Below the pieces are notes generated by a model. That model searched no databases and had not been told where the DNA came from. It saw only the letters and a list, made by a program, of their open reading frames with translations. From Granulosicoccus sp964435305 (GTDB lineage: Bacteria; Pseudomonadota; Gammaproteobacteria; Granulosicoccales; Granulosicoccaceae), in assembly GCA_964435305.1 (NCBI GenBank), contig CAYSZH010000044.1:1-29114 (forward strand): DNA of 29,114 nt, written 5' to 3'. Positions 15,643 through 23,046 of this stretch are shown here, one piece after another. Positions within the stretch are counted from its first letter, which is position 1; each line of letters starts with the position of its first letter. The translations under genes and the position numbers were made by a program.

Positions 15643-16701
15643 TCAGGTCGCCAATTTAAATAGTCGGCTGAAGAGATATTTTCCAACATAAATGGTTAGA
15701 AGAATTCGCACCAGATGATGCAGAGCAACTACTACTGGGTTAAAGTTCAATGATAGCGCAATCAAACTCATTTCAGCCAGACCGCCTGCAGCGAAACTGA
15801 TAAACATCGCGCCAAAATCCGCTGGCACAAATGGCACCAGACTCATTGCAAAGACGGCTGCAAGCAACAGCATATAAGTGCCAGACAATAAACCCATGCC
15901 CAAGCCTTTGGCCAGTAGTCGGCGTGATACACCAGAAAACTGCGCGCCAAGTGCTGTGCCAACCATGTATTGCGCCGCATGACCCATCCACGGAGGAATA
16001 TCAATATTAACTACACCACCAACAGTAAGCGCCAAAGACAGCAGCAAGGGGCCAAGCATATGAGACACAGGCAGCTTTGTTAACTGACCAATAAACAAGC
16101 CTATTAAGGCTATGATCAGGATTAAGGCAATATCGAGAATATCGTAATCGGCGGTCGCCATGGTTTGCCCGGCTAAGGAACCCACAGCTTCCCCGTCGAT
16201 TAAGAGAAACAGCAACGGGATCGACGAGACGACCAATATGATTCGAATGAAATGTTGTGTTGTGACAATGCGAAGGTCGGCTCCAGCTTCTTCTGCCAAG
16301 ACTGTGGCGTCGATGATGCCTCCAGGCAACGCCGCGAAATACGCGTCAATTTTGTTGTAGCGTCCAAGGCCGCGCATTATGGCGTAACAGCCACCATGTG
16401 CCAATAAAATAAACGGTATCAGGGCAAGGCCTGACATCCAGAACTGCGGCAGTAGTGTTAAGACTTCGGGGGAGAAGCGCGAACCAATCATGGCCCCGAT
16501 AATCGACATAAATACCAATCGAACCCACCGCGAAAGTTTGGGCAGGCGCTTATCAGCCCGTTCGTACCACAGCACAAAGCTTGCTGCGCCAAATATGCCG
16601 CCGAGCATAAAAGGCATTGGTGCGCCAAGCCTAAACGCGATGAGCCCGCCAATAAACCCAAATAAGAATATGGGTAGGAAGCGGATATCGAAGGCGGTCA
16701 C
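15643..16701 (-). CDS. AbrB-family membrane protein (TIGR03082-type)
   Basis: Polytopic inner-membrane protein of 352 residues with about 10 hydrophobic segments arranged as two similar halves. Each half has a Gly-rich loop: RLGAPMPFMLGGIFG near residues 24-38 and LPVSHMLGPLLLSLA in the second half. This is the pattern of the duplicated AbrB family, often labelled putative ammonia monooxygenase without support. The start is GTG 16701, 14 bases after the TctA stop codon, so it belongs to the tct operon. Such genes recur beside tripartite tricarboxylate transporters and may encode a transport partner or exporter. Function unproven. Confidence 0.78.
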   Translation of the reverse strand: MTAFDIRFLPIFLFGFIGGLIAFRLGAPMPFMLGGIFGAASFVLWYERADKRLPKLSRWVRLVFMSIIGAMIGSRFSPEVLTLLPQFWMSGLALIPFILLAHGGCYAIMRGLGRYNKIDAYFAALPGGIIDATVLAEEAGADLRIVTTQHFIRIILVVSSIPLLFLLIDGEAVGSLAGQTMATADYDILDIALILIIALIGLFIGQLTKLPVSHMLGPLLLSLALTVGGVVNIDIPPWMGHAAQYMVGTALGAQFSGVSRRLLAKGLGMGLLSGTYMLLLAAVFAMSLVPFVPADFGAMFISFAAGGLAEMSLIALSLNFNPVVVALHHLVRILLTIYVGKYLFSRLFKLAT

Positions 16702-16715
16702 GTTAAGACTTAGTG

Positions 16716-18344
16716 CTACTCGACGTTTCGAGAGCGATAGCTGGACCAGCCACGGAAGATAACGACTGCGGCACCTATAAGTAGAAAGATGGGTGCGTAG
16801 GAGAACTTACCCTGATATTCAAAACTTGTGAATACCAGGAATCCGTTATCTGAAATGATCATTGATTGTCGAAAAGCTTCTTCCATACTGGATGTCAGTA
16901 CAAAGGCGATGATAAAAGCCGCTGCTGAAAAATTGGTACGCCGCATTGCATACCCGATAACACCGAACAGCAGTGCAAAGCCGACATCCCAAATAGATGC
17001 ACGTGATGAGTAGCTGGCGGCCAGTGCCGTCATAAAGATGAACGGGTACAGGTATTGTGTTGGAAGAATGGCGATCATCCTGCCAATAAAAGGCGCAGCG
17101 AAATAACCGATAAGGGCGTAGCAGGCAATGCCGATTAAGCCTGCTGCAAAAATGCCAAAAATAAATTCACGTGGGCTAATGAGCTGGCCACCCATGAACA
17201 AAGGCGGTTCGTGTGCAAAGATGCTTGGCCCAGGTTGTAATCCGTTAACGAGGAACATGCCGATCAACACAGCAGCAATGGTGGAGCCCGGGATACCCAA
17301 CGTCAGTAGCGGAATCATAGACGGGCCGGATACCGCATTGTTTGCTGATTCAGGCGCGGCAATACCTTCAACGATGCCAGTACCCCATTCGTTTTTCTTT
17401 TTAGAGCGTCGTTTCTCTTCACCATAGGCAACGAAACAGGCAACTGAAGAACCCAGACCAGGCATCATACCGATTAATGAGCCATAGATTGAAGAGCGGA
17501 ACATCAGCGGTACACAGCGTTTAAATTCGGACCAAGTGAAGTAATGTGCTGATGGGTCATCCATCTGATCTGGTGCCATGGCAGTTACTTTTACTTTGGC
17601 CGCTTTTTCTGCCTGGATGATGACTTCTGAAATAACAAATACCCCGATAAGCAGAGGCACTAATGCCATGCCCGATTCCAGTTCATCGATGCCCATGGTC
17701 ATTTTGAATTGGCCGGTAATGATGTCCTCGCCAATAAGACCAACCACCGCCCCAAAGAGAGTAGAGATAATGCCTTTAATAATACTGTCACTTACAACAG
17801 AGCCGATGACGACAAATGCCATTAAGTAAATCGCGAAGTTTTCCGGTGGGCCAAATTGCCGAGTGAATGCGGCAATGGATACGGCACCGAAAATTAAAAC
17901 AATTTCGCCAAAGTAATCTCCATACGCAGAAGACACTGTGGCTGTTTTAAGTGCTTTACCGGCTCTGCCACTTTGGGTCATGGGGTAGCCGTCTTGCATG
18001 GTTGCAGCGGATGCGGCCGTGCCGGGTGTGTTAAAGAGTATGGCTGCAATGGAGCCGCCGTAGCGGCCAGACTTGCCAATCACATACAGAAATGCAAGGC
18101 CTGCAAGCCCGCCGATTTCGTCATTGTATGCAATTAAAATGGGCAGCATCATCGCAATGGCGGCTGCCGCTGTCAGGCCCGGTAGAGCGCCAAAGATGAT
18201 ACCCACAAACGCTGCCAGCACAACAAACATGAGCGCAAAGGGGTCGTTAAACAAAATGACAAACCCGCAGGAAATATCGAAAAAGATCGATAAGAAACCT
18301 AAGGAATCAAAAAATTCCTGAACACCGGCACATTGATTTCGCAA
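16716..18344 (-). CDS. tctA: Tripartite tricarboxylate transporter, large permease TctA
   Basis: Large membrane subunit of 542 residues with about 12 helices. Family signatures are clear: GIIFGALPGLTAAAAIAMML at about 47-66, GRYGGSIAAILFNTPGTAAS in the first half and the matching ESANNAVSGPSMIPLLTLGIPGS (in part) in the second. TctA carries the carboxylate across the inner membrane using a cation gradient, with substrate delivered by TctC. The start is TTG 18344, nine bases after GGAG that sits in the end of tctB. The tctB stop is one base upstream, so the two are translationally coupled. TctA is usually about 500 residues, so the first 20-30 residues could be excess; no better-placed start is seen. 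The carboxylate carried cannot be predicted. Confidence 0.9.
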   Translation of the reverse strand: MRNQCAGVQEFFDSLGFLSIFFDISCGFVILFNDPFALMFVVLAAFVGIIFGALPGLTAAAAIAMMLPILIAYNDEIGGLAGLAFLYVIGKSGRYGGSIAAILFNTPGTAASAATMQDGYPMTQSGRAGKALKTATVSSAYGDYFGEIVLIFGAVSIAAFTRQFGPPENFAIYLMAFVVIGSVVSDSIIKGIISTLFGAVVGLIGEDIITGQFKMTMGIDELESGMALVPLLIGVFVISEVIIQAEKAAKVKVTAMAPDQMDDPSAHYFTWSEFKRCVPLMFRSSIYGSLIGMMPGLGSSVACFVAYGEEKRRSKKKNEWGTGIVEGIAAPESANNAVSGPSMIPLLTLGIPGSTIAAVLIGMFLVNGLQPGPSIFAHEPPLFMGGQLISPREFIFGIFAAGLIGIACYALIGYFAAPFIGRMIAILPTQYLYPFIFMTALAASYSSRASIWDVGFALLFGVIGYAMRRTNFSAAAFIIAFVLTSSMEEAFRQSMIISDNGFLVFTSFEYQGKFSYAPIFLLIGAAVVIFRGWSSYRSRNVE

Positions 18345-18345
18345 G

Positions 18346-18855
18346 TTATTTTGCTCCGATGATCCAGTTAGTGTAAGGGCGCATATCGAATAGAGCCCCT
18401 TTGGGGTCGTTTAATAGCATGATGCCCATAAACACCCATTGAAAGATAACTGCGAGAAGAACGGCTCCTAAAATCATCGCAAACCAGTTTCTAACACCGA
18501 ACGTTAAGAGCATGGCTATTAAGGTAACGATGACCGCGATAAAATACCCTACAGCCCAAAAGGTAGTGACAAAAAGTACACCGCAGGCGACCACTAAAAC
18601 AATTCGCTTAAGATCGCTTTCCAAAAAGCCATAGCCTTCTTTTAGCTCGCCAGTTTTACCAAGGAATGCGCGTAGTCCTAACCAAAGTCCACCCAGCACT
18701 AACGAGAGCGCCAATATCATGGGTAGCGTTCGTGGCCCTACCGATTCACGAGAGGTTTCTATTGTGAAAGCTTGAAAGATGAAGAACACACCCACCAAAA
18801 GCACCACAGCACCGACGCCATATTCCAGTTTGGTTTTGTAGTTCTGGCTGTTCAT
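18346..18855 (-). CDS. tctB: Tripartite tricarboxylate transporter, small permease TctB
   Basis: Small membrane subunit of 169 residues with four predicted helices (about 13-30, 43-62, 85-115 as a split pair, and 125-150). This matches the TctB family in size and topology. The conserved GPRTLPM after the first helix is typical. The start is ATG 18855 with AAGGA a few bases upstream. It lies between tctC, from which it is separated by a terminator-like hairpin, and tctA, with which it is coupled. TctB is needed with TctA to form the membrane complex. Sequence in this family is poorly conserved, so the call rests on topology plus position. Confidence 0.85.
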   Translation of the reverse strand: MNSQNYKTKLEYGVGAVVLLVGVFFIFQAFTIETSRESVGPRTLPMILALSLVLGGLWLGLRAFLGKTGELKEGYGFLESDLKRIVLVVACGVLFVTTFWAVGYFIAVIVTLIAMLLTFGVRNWFAMILGAVLLAVIFQWVFMGIMLLNDPKGALFDMRPYTNWIIGAK

Positions 18856-18900
18856 CGCTTGTCCTTCGATTGGCCTACAACGCCTAATGAATGGCTACTG

Positions 18901-18937
18901 GAAATAAAAAGAGGCAAGCCCGAATGGGCTCGCCTCT
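18901..18937 (-). terminator. Intrinsic terminator between tctC and tctB
   Basis: Read on the minus strand, AGAGGCGAGCCC, loop ATTC, then GGGCTTGCCTCT forms a 12-bp stem in RNA with one G-U pair (18910-18937), followed by TTTTTATTT (18901-18909). It is a textbook rho-independent terminator 28 bases after the tctC stop. Being inside the tctCBA operon, it should let only part of transcription reach the permease genes. Confidence 0.85.
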
Positions 18938-18965
18938 CCTGTTACTTACAAACTTATAGTAAAAC

Positions 18966-19940
18966 TTACTGGTTTGCGATGATTTGTTTTACTACAGGGC
19001 CCATAACACTGAACATGGTGTCTTGAGCGGCTGTTGCGGTAGCAGCATCTGTGTAGAAAGATGCTAGATCGTTACCTTTCATGTACTTTTGGTAGCCTTC
19101 GATAGAGGCGATGTGCGCAATTGCAGCACCCACGTCTTCTTTAACTTCGTCAGAAATACCGGCTGGTCCGAAGAGACACATCAGACCAGTAAAGTCGATG
19201 CCATCTGTACCTTGTTCGCCGAATGTCGCCAAATCTGGAGCCATGGGGTCACGCTCAGCGCCCGCTGATGCAAGCGCTTTGATGTCGGCTTCAAAACCAA
19301 CCACTGTATTCACACCACCGAATACCGCTTCGACTGATTGAGATACCAGTGCAGCACGTGCTTTAGAACCACCTTTGAATGGTACTTTTTTGTGCGGAAT
19401 GCCGTGAGTGTCAAAAAAGATGTGGCCGATAGTGGCGTGCATAGTTGCAGCACCGGATGTGCCCCAAGTGATCTCTTTTCCAGATGCCTTAGCGTTAGCA
19501 ATGAATTCTTCCATAGAGCCAGCAGCATTAGAGGAGTGCACTTGCAGTGACGTTACCAGCTGTGATGCGCAACCTAAGTTTACGAAAGCCTCAGGGATGT
19601 GATAAGGGCGTTCGTCACCTTTCGCTAATTCACCGGCGATGAACGTGCCAATGTTAATCATATATAAGGTGTGGCCATCGGTGTCCTCATCTAAAACGGC
19701 CTTAGCTGCTTTTTGACCTGATGCGCCGGGCAGATTCACGATGTATGCAGGAAGGCCGTTCATGCTTGGCGCTTCGTGCATATAGGAGGCAAATCCGCGT
19801 GCTGTGGTATCGGTACCACCGCCAGCAGAGAAGCCAACCATGATTTTGACGGGTTTCGCTGGGTACTCAGCCAGTACGGCTGAGCTGGCTATGAGTGCCG
19901 TTGCTGCTACGCTGGTAGCAATTTTCTTTGCAAAAGTCAT
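18966..19940 (-). CDS. tctC: Tripartite tricarboxylate transporter, periplasmic binding protein TctC
   Basis: Periplasmic binding protein of 324 residues that captures an organic acid for TctAB. The start is ATG 19940, six bases after GGAG on the minus strand; a TTG four codons upstream lies across that ribosome site. The signal peptide is MTFAKKIATSVAATALIASS-AVLA with EYPAKPVKIMVGFSAGGGTD following. VGFSAGGGTDTTAR is the ligand-carboxylate-binding loop of the Bug/TctC family. The GASG motif (NLPGASGQKAA) is the second contact. The gene heads the minus-strand operon tctC-tctB-tctA-abrB-like-crotonase-like and is divergent from the second CoA-transferase. The ligand is probably a carboxylate of the kind used by that enzyme, but this is inference. 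Confidence 0.9.
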   Translation of the reverse strand: MTFAKKIATSVAATALIASSAVLAEYPAKPVKIMVGFSAGGGTDTTARGFASYMHEAPSMNGLPAYIVNLPGASGQKAAKAVLDEDTDGHTLYMINIGTFIAGELAKGDERPYHIPEAFVNLGCASQLVTSLQVHSSNAAGSMEEFIANAKASGKEITWGTSGAATMHATIGHIFFDTHGIPHKKVPFKGGSKARAALVSQSVEAVFGGVNTVVGFEADIKALASAGAERDPMAPDLATFGEQGTDGIDFTGLMCLFGPAGISDEVKEDVGAAIAHIASIEGYQKYMKGNDLASFYTDAATATAAQDTMFSVMGPVVKQIIANQ

Positions 19941-19958
19941 TAAATTCTCCAAAATGGT

Positions 19959-19985
19959 GCACTTGTGATATGGCGGCCCAAGTGC
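19959..19985 (-). promoter_or_regulatory. Stem-loop in the tctC leader
   Basis: GCACTTG (19959-19965) and CAAGTGC (19979-19985) are perfect inverted repeats around a 13-base loop, ending eight bases upstream of the GGAG ribosome site of tctC (minus strand). It could be a 5' mRNA stabiliser or a regulator site; nothing in the sequence decides between them. Confidence 0.35.
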
Positions 19986-20013
19986 TTGAACAGTAATTGT
20001 AAACCCGATTGGG

Positions 20014-20046
20014 TGGGTTTGTTAACCCAAATTCGTCAAGTATTCT
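20014..20046 (+). promoter_or_regulatory. Palindromic operator overlapping a candidate promoter, tctC/CoA-transferase divergence
   Basis: TGGGTT-TGTT-AACCCA (20014-20029) is a perfect 6-bp inverted repeat. It covers a candidate -35 box TTGTTA (20019-20024), which is followed 16 bases later by TATTCT (20041-20046), a -10 box pointing at the CoA-transferase gene. A further AAACCC arm lies just to the left. Position over a -35 box between divergent operons suits a GntR- or LysR-like regulator; none is encoded in the window. Confidence 0.4.
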
Positions 20047-20105
20047 GTTGTTGTGCGTTTCGTTTAAATCTATTTCACTATTTTTACTGAAAATACGAGT
20101 TTTTC

Positions 20106-21263
20106 ATGTCAAACACACACCCGTTTGCAGGCCTTTTGGTCATCGACTTTACGCACGTGCTGGCTGGGCCTGCCTGCTCCTATTATCTGGGGCTACTGGG
20201 AGCGCAGGTAATCAAGGTGGAGTCTAAAGACAAGGGCGATGCCATCAGGCTGCGAGGCGGCACTGACAAAGAGGCGGCGAAGGCCGGGATGAGTACGTCC
20301 TATCTCACTCAAGGTGCAGGTAAGCGCTCAATCGCATTGGATTTGGCATCAACTGAGGGTGTTAGCTGGTTTCATCAGCTGTTGAGTAGGGCCGATGTGT
20401 TAGTTGAAAACCACGTGCCAGAAACACTGCGCCGACTGCAGTTAGATGAAAAAACGCTTGCTAATAAACACCCACATTTAATTCATTGTGCAATGACGGG
20501 ATATGGCCGTGGCGGCCCGCAGGAAAACACGGCTGCATACGATGTCAACATTCAAGCCGCCTGTGGCTTGATGGAAGCCACCGGAACAGCAGAGAGCGGA
20601 CCTATTCGAACTGGGGCTCCTGTTTTGGACTACGGCACCGCATTAGCTGCAAGTTTTGCAATTTCAGCGGCATTGTATGAGCGTGCGTCGACAGGGCGTG
20701 GAAATTTTATTGACGTGTCCATGTTGGAAACGGGCTTGTCACTCATGAGCTCTTCTGTCACTGACTACTTGAAAACGGGCAACGCTCCGCAGCGTCGTGG
20801 AAACCTTGCCAACAGCCGCTCACCTGGTGCTGGGAGTTTTCCTTGTAAGGAAGGGGTGATGTCTTTGGGTGTCAATGAGGAATCGCATTTTGCGAGCCTT
20901 GCGTCTGCCTTAGGTCGTAATGATTGGCTGCATGATCCGCGTTTTGCTCAACGTGATAATCGTAAAACCCATGCAGACGAGTTGGTAGCAGAGATTGGGT
21001 TTGAGTTAACAAAAAAAACCGCTGACGAATGGGAGACCATATTACAAAGCGCAGGAGTGCCATCAGCGCGATTGCGCGGATTGGACGAGGCCTTGGCATC
21101 CGAGCAGGTAGTGAGTCGCGGTTACGTTCAGCAGACTGAGGATGGTGTTGATGTACCCACTTTGCCATTCCGGATGGGTGGTATTGATGCTTATGTGCCT
21201 ACCCGTAAGGCACCGCGTTTAGGTGAGGATAGTGAAGCGATACTAAGTTGGTTGAATTTATAA
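20106..21263 (+). CDS. Second family III CoA-transferase (CaiB/BaiF type)
   Basis: Family III CoA-transferase of 385 residues, clearly different in sequence from the one at 12805-13998. Motifs: VIDFTHVLAGPACSYYLGLLGAQVIKVE in part at the N-terminus, VLVENHVPETLRRL, catalytic D175 in TGAPVLDYGTAL, and GVPSARLRGLDEAL near the C-terminus. It should exchange CoA between an acyl-CoA donor and the acid imported by the divergent TctCBA system. ATG 20106 has only a weak ribosome site. It is followed by 291 bases without a gene, so it is probably a single-gene unit. Having two such enzymes facing one importer suggests two acids or a two-step CoA cycle. Confidence 0.88.
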   Translation: MSNTHPFAGLLVIDFTHVLAGPACSYYLGLLGAQVIKVESKDKGDAIRLRGGTDKEAAKAGMSTSYLTQGAGKRSIALDLASTEGVSWFHQLLSRADVLVENHVPETLRRLQLDEKTLANKHPHLIHCAMTGYGRGGPQENTAAYDVNIQAACGLMEATGTAESGPIRTGAPVLDYGTALAASFAISAALYERASTGRGNFIDVSMLETGLSLMSSSVTDYLKTGNAPQRRGNLANSRSPGAGSFPCKEGVMSLGVNEESHFASLASALGRNDWLHDPRFAQRDNRKTHADELVAEIGFELTKKTADEWETILQSAGVPSARLRGLDEALASEQVVSRGYVQQTEDGVDVPTLPFRMGGIDAYVPTRKAPRLGEDSEAILSWLNL

Positions 21264-21554
21264 ATGGAAATTAAAAATTGAATGATTGCCCATCGTGCCA
21301 AAACGCTACCATACCCATTTGGCGTTAAATGAAGTTTCCAGGGCTCGAAAAACGGCTTTGACGGAGGTTGGAGTGGTAATGCTAATAATTTTTACAATAG
21401 CGGCTATAACGTGATCGCCTCTTTGTGCTAGATTTATGTGGAGTGTCTTTTATTCCAACGTGACAATTGCCGTAAGTAAACGTTGTGAAGCGTAAATGAG
21501 GTGCGAGCAAAGGCTCGTGTCGAGCCTCAATTTCCGAAGTAGAGGAGAACGAGA
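21264..21554 (+). promoter_or_regulatory. Long intergenic leader before the DUF1059 gene
   Basis: No coding frame is supported here. A candidate promoter is TTGACG (21358-21363), 17 bases, then GCTAAT (21381-21386), giving a leader of about 160 bases. Near its end, CGAGC (21504-21508) can pair with GCTCG (21513-21517). Alternatively AGGCTCG (21511-21517) pairs with CGAGCCT (21521-21527) as a 7-bp stem. The two cannot form together and lie 15-40 bases before the ribosome site, so they could influence translation. Confidence 0.35.
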
Positions 21555-21791
21555 ATGAAGACGATGACATGTAAGCAAATGGGTGGAGCCTGTGACTTAA
21601 CCTTCAGTGCCAACACCTTTGAAGAAATGGTTGAAAAAAGTAAGGCGCATGGTTTTGAAATGATGCAAAAGCAAGATGCGGCGCATTTAGAAGTCATGGG
21701 TGCAATGAAAGGCATAATGGAAAAGCCGGGTGCCATGGAAGAGTACATCGCTGAAAAAAAGAAAGCATTTGATGAGACGCCAGAAGACTAG
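21555..21791 (+). CDS. Small DUF1059 family protein
   Basis: Protein of 78 residues matching the DUF1059 family. It begins MKTMTCKQMGGACDLTFSA with two cysteines (C6, C13), followed by a helical part with a FEEMVEKSKAHG segment, and ends in a charged tail (EEYIAEKKKAFDETPED). No signal peptide or membrane segment. The function of the family is unknown. A strong AGGAGA ribosome site precedes ATG 21555. It sits between the second CoA-transferase and the Rieske gene; its stop codon overlaps the Rieske stop codon in the palindrome CTAG (21788-21791). The Cys pair could bind metal or form a redox pair, which is speculation. Confidence 0.85.
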   Translation: MKTMTCKQMGGACDLTFSANTFEEMVEKSKAHGFEMMQKQDAAHLEVMGAMKGIMEKPGAMEEYIAEKKKAFDETPED

Positions 21792-22882
21792 CGTTTATCG
21801 ACACCTTCCCGCATCCATTGCTGTAACACCTTAACAGAGTGTTCAGACTTAACACCGCACTTTGGGTCTACAACCAATGGGCCTGGAATATAGCCACGGC
21901 TGTTCAAGCCGCGTTGTACCGACTCAACCAGATGAATATCTTCTTCAACAGTCGTGGCTCGATCTTGTACAGCAAGATCGTGTAACAGGCTGGCATCCGT
22001 GCCATCTATGGAATACCAGCCTCGCCAAACAACAACATGCTCATGATCAACGGCTCGCCAATGATAGGTGTTGAGCACATTTCCTGGGTACACCTGAAAC
22101 GACATTAAAGGCCATAAGTACCAAGATGAATAGTGTCCTGCAAATTTGTTTGCATTGACGTCAATCGGATAACTCATATTATCCAGATTCTGGCACTCAG
22201 TAGTATGTCTTAAACAATAGCCCTGGGGTTGTATGTCGTACGTGCTGGCCTTTACGATACCGTTCGCGAATGCTGGATGATTCAGCTGGCAGTGGTAACA
22301 CTCCGAATAATTTTCAACTGACACTTTCCAATTGCATTTCTCTTCTACTTCAATCCATTCGATAGGATGAAGCTGTTCTATATGTGGTACAAATTCTTTA
22401 ATCTCTTCTCGTGCTCCGGGAAACCACTCATCCATTGGCTTTGCCAGTGGATCAAGGTTAGCGAAAATAAAACCGCAAAAAATTTCAGTTTTTATCTCGG
22501 TTAAGCAGATCGATGAAACATCGAAACCTTCCACAGACTTAATGTTTGGGCCGGAGCGAAGTTGTCCGCTGAGCTCATAGGTCCATGAGTGGTACGGACA
22601 TACCAATAGGGTAGTATTGCCAGAGTCCTTAACTAGTTCGTGTCCTCTATGCTGGCAAACATTATAGAAGGCCTTAATACCAGCATCTTTCGTGCGAACG
22701 CAAAACAGGTTTTCTCCTGCGAGTGAAAACGTAAAGTAATCACCGCTGTTCTGCAGTTGTGAAACATGACCGGCAAGTTGCCATGTGCGCGCCAGCAGTC
22801 CCATCTTTTCTTTTCTGAATATAGCGGGATCGGTGTAGTAATAGGCTTCAAGCGATAGGGCTGGGGTCGTGGAATCGCTCAT
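21788..22882 (-). CDS. Rieske-type oxygenase alpha subunit, quaternary-amine demethylase-like
   Basis: Rieske non-heme iron oxygenase of 364 residues. The Rieske cluster ligands are C76-x-H78 and C95-x2-H98 (NVCQHRGHE and CPYHSWTY). The mononuclear iron site is H197, H202 and probably D315 (VEEDIHLVE). The bridging residue that passes electrons between subunits is E194 in ENYSECYHCQLNH. A Glu there, with the N-Y-x-E-C-Y-H-C pattern, is characteristic of the GbcA/CntA/stachydrine group that act on betaines rather than aromatic rings. The predicted reaction is O2-dependent N-demethylation or C-N cleavage of a quaternary amine, releasing formaldehyde. It is divergent from the FAD/GcvT gene, which fits the next demethylation. 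No ferredoxin-reductase partner gene is in the window. ATG 22882 follows AGAGGA. Confidence 0.88.
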   Translation of the reverse strand: MSDSTTPALSLEAYYYTDPAIFRKEKMGLLARTWQLAGHVSQLQNSGDYFTFSLAGENLFCVRTKDAGIKAFYNVCQHRGHELVKDSGNTTLLVCPYHSWTYELSGQLRSGPNIKSVEGFDVSSICLTEIKTEIFCGFIFANLDPLAKPMDEWFPGAREEIKEFVPHIEQLHPIEWIEVEEKCNWKVSVENYSECYHCQLNHPAFANGIVKASTYDIQPQGYCLRHTTECQNLDNMSYPIDVNANKFAGHYSSWYLWPLMSFQVYPGNVLNTYHWRAVDHEHVVVWRGWYSIDGTDASLLHDLAVQDRATTVEEDIHLVESVQRGLNSRGYIPGPLVVDPKCGVKSEHSVKVLQQWMREGVDKR

Positions 22883-22961
22883 TTTTTATCCTCTTGCACC
22901 GATAGTCTACTGTCATGTCTAAAGCGTTTTCCAACCAGTTGTACTCTTGCGACAAGCATGG

Positions 22962-22991
22962 TTGACGAGGGTACATTTGTATAACTAGTAT
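22962..22991 (+). promoter_or_regulatory. Candidate promoter of the FAD/GcvT dehydrogenase gene
   Basis: TTGACG (22962-22967), 18 bases, TAGTAT (22986-22991) points toward the gene at 23047 from the 164-base divergent region. In the same region GATAGT-CT-ACTGTC (22899-22912 approximately) is a near-perfect inverted repeat close to the Rieske start and may be an operator. Both are visual matches only. Confidence 0.35.
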
Positions 22992-23046
22992 GGCAATCGT
23001 AACCGCCTAATGGGCTATTTATCAATATGAATGGTGCACAAAAAGT

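Noticed and set aside
17128..17427. 99-codon frame on the + strand inside tctA
   Set aside because: It is antisense to conserved TctA helices; its Pro/Ser-rich make-up is what the complement of membrane codons gives.
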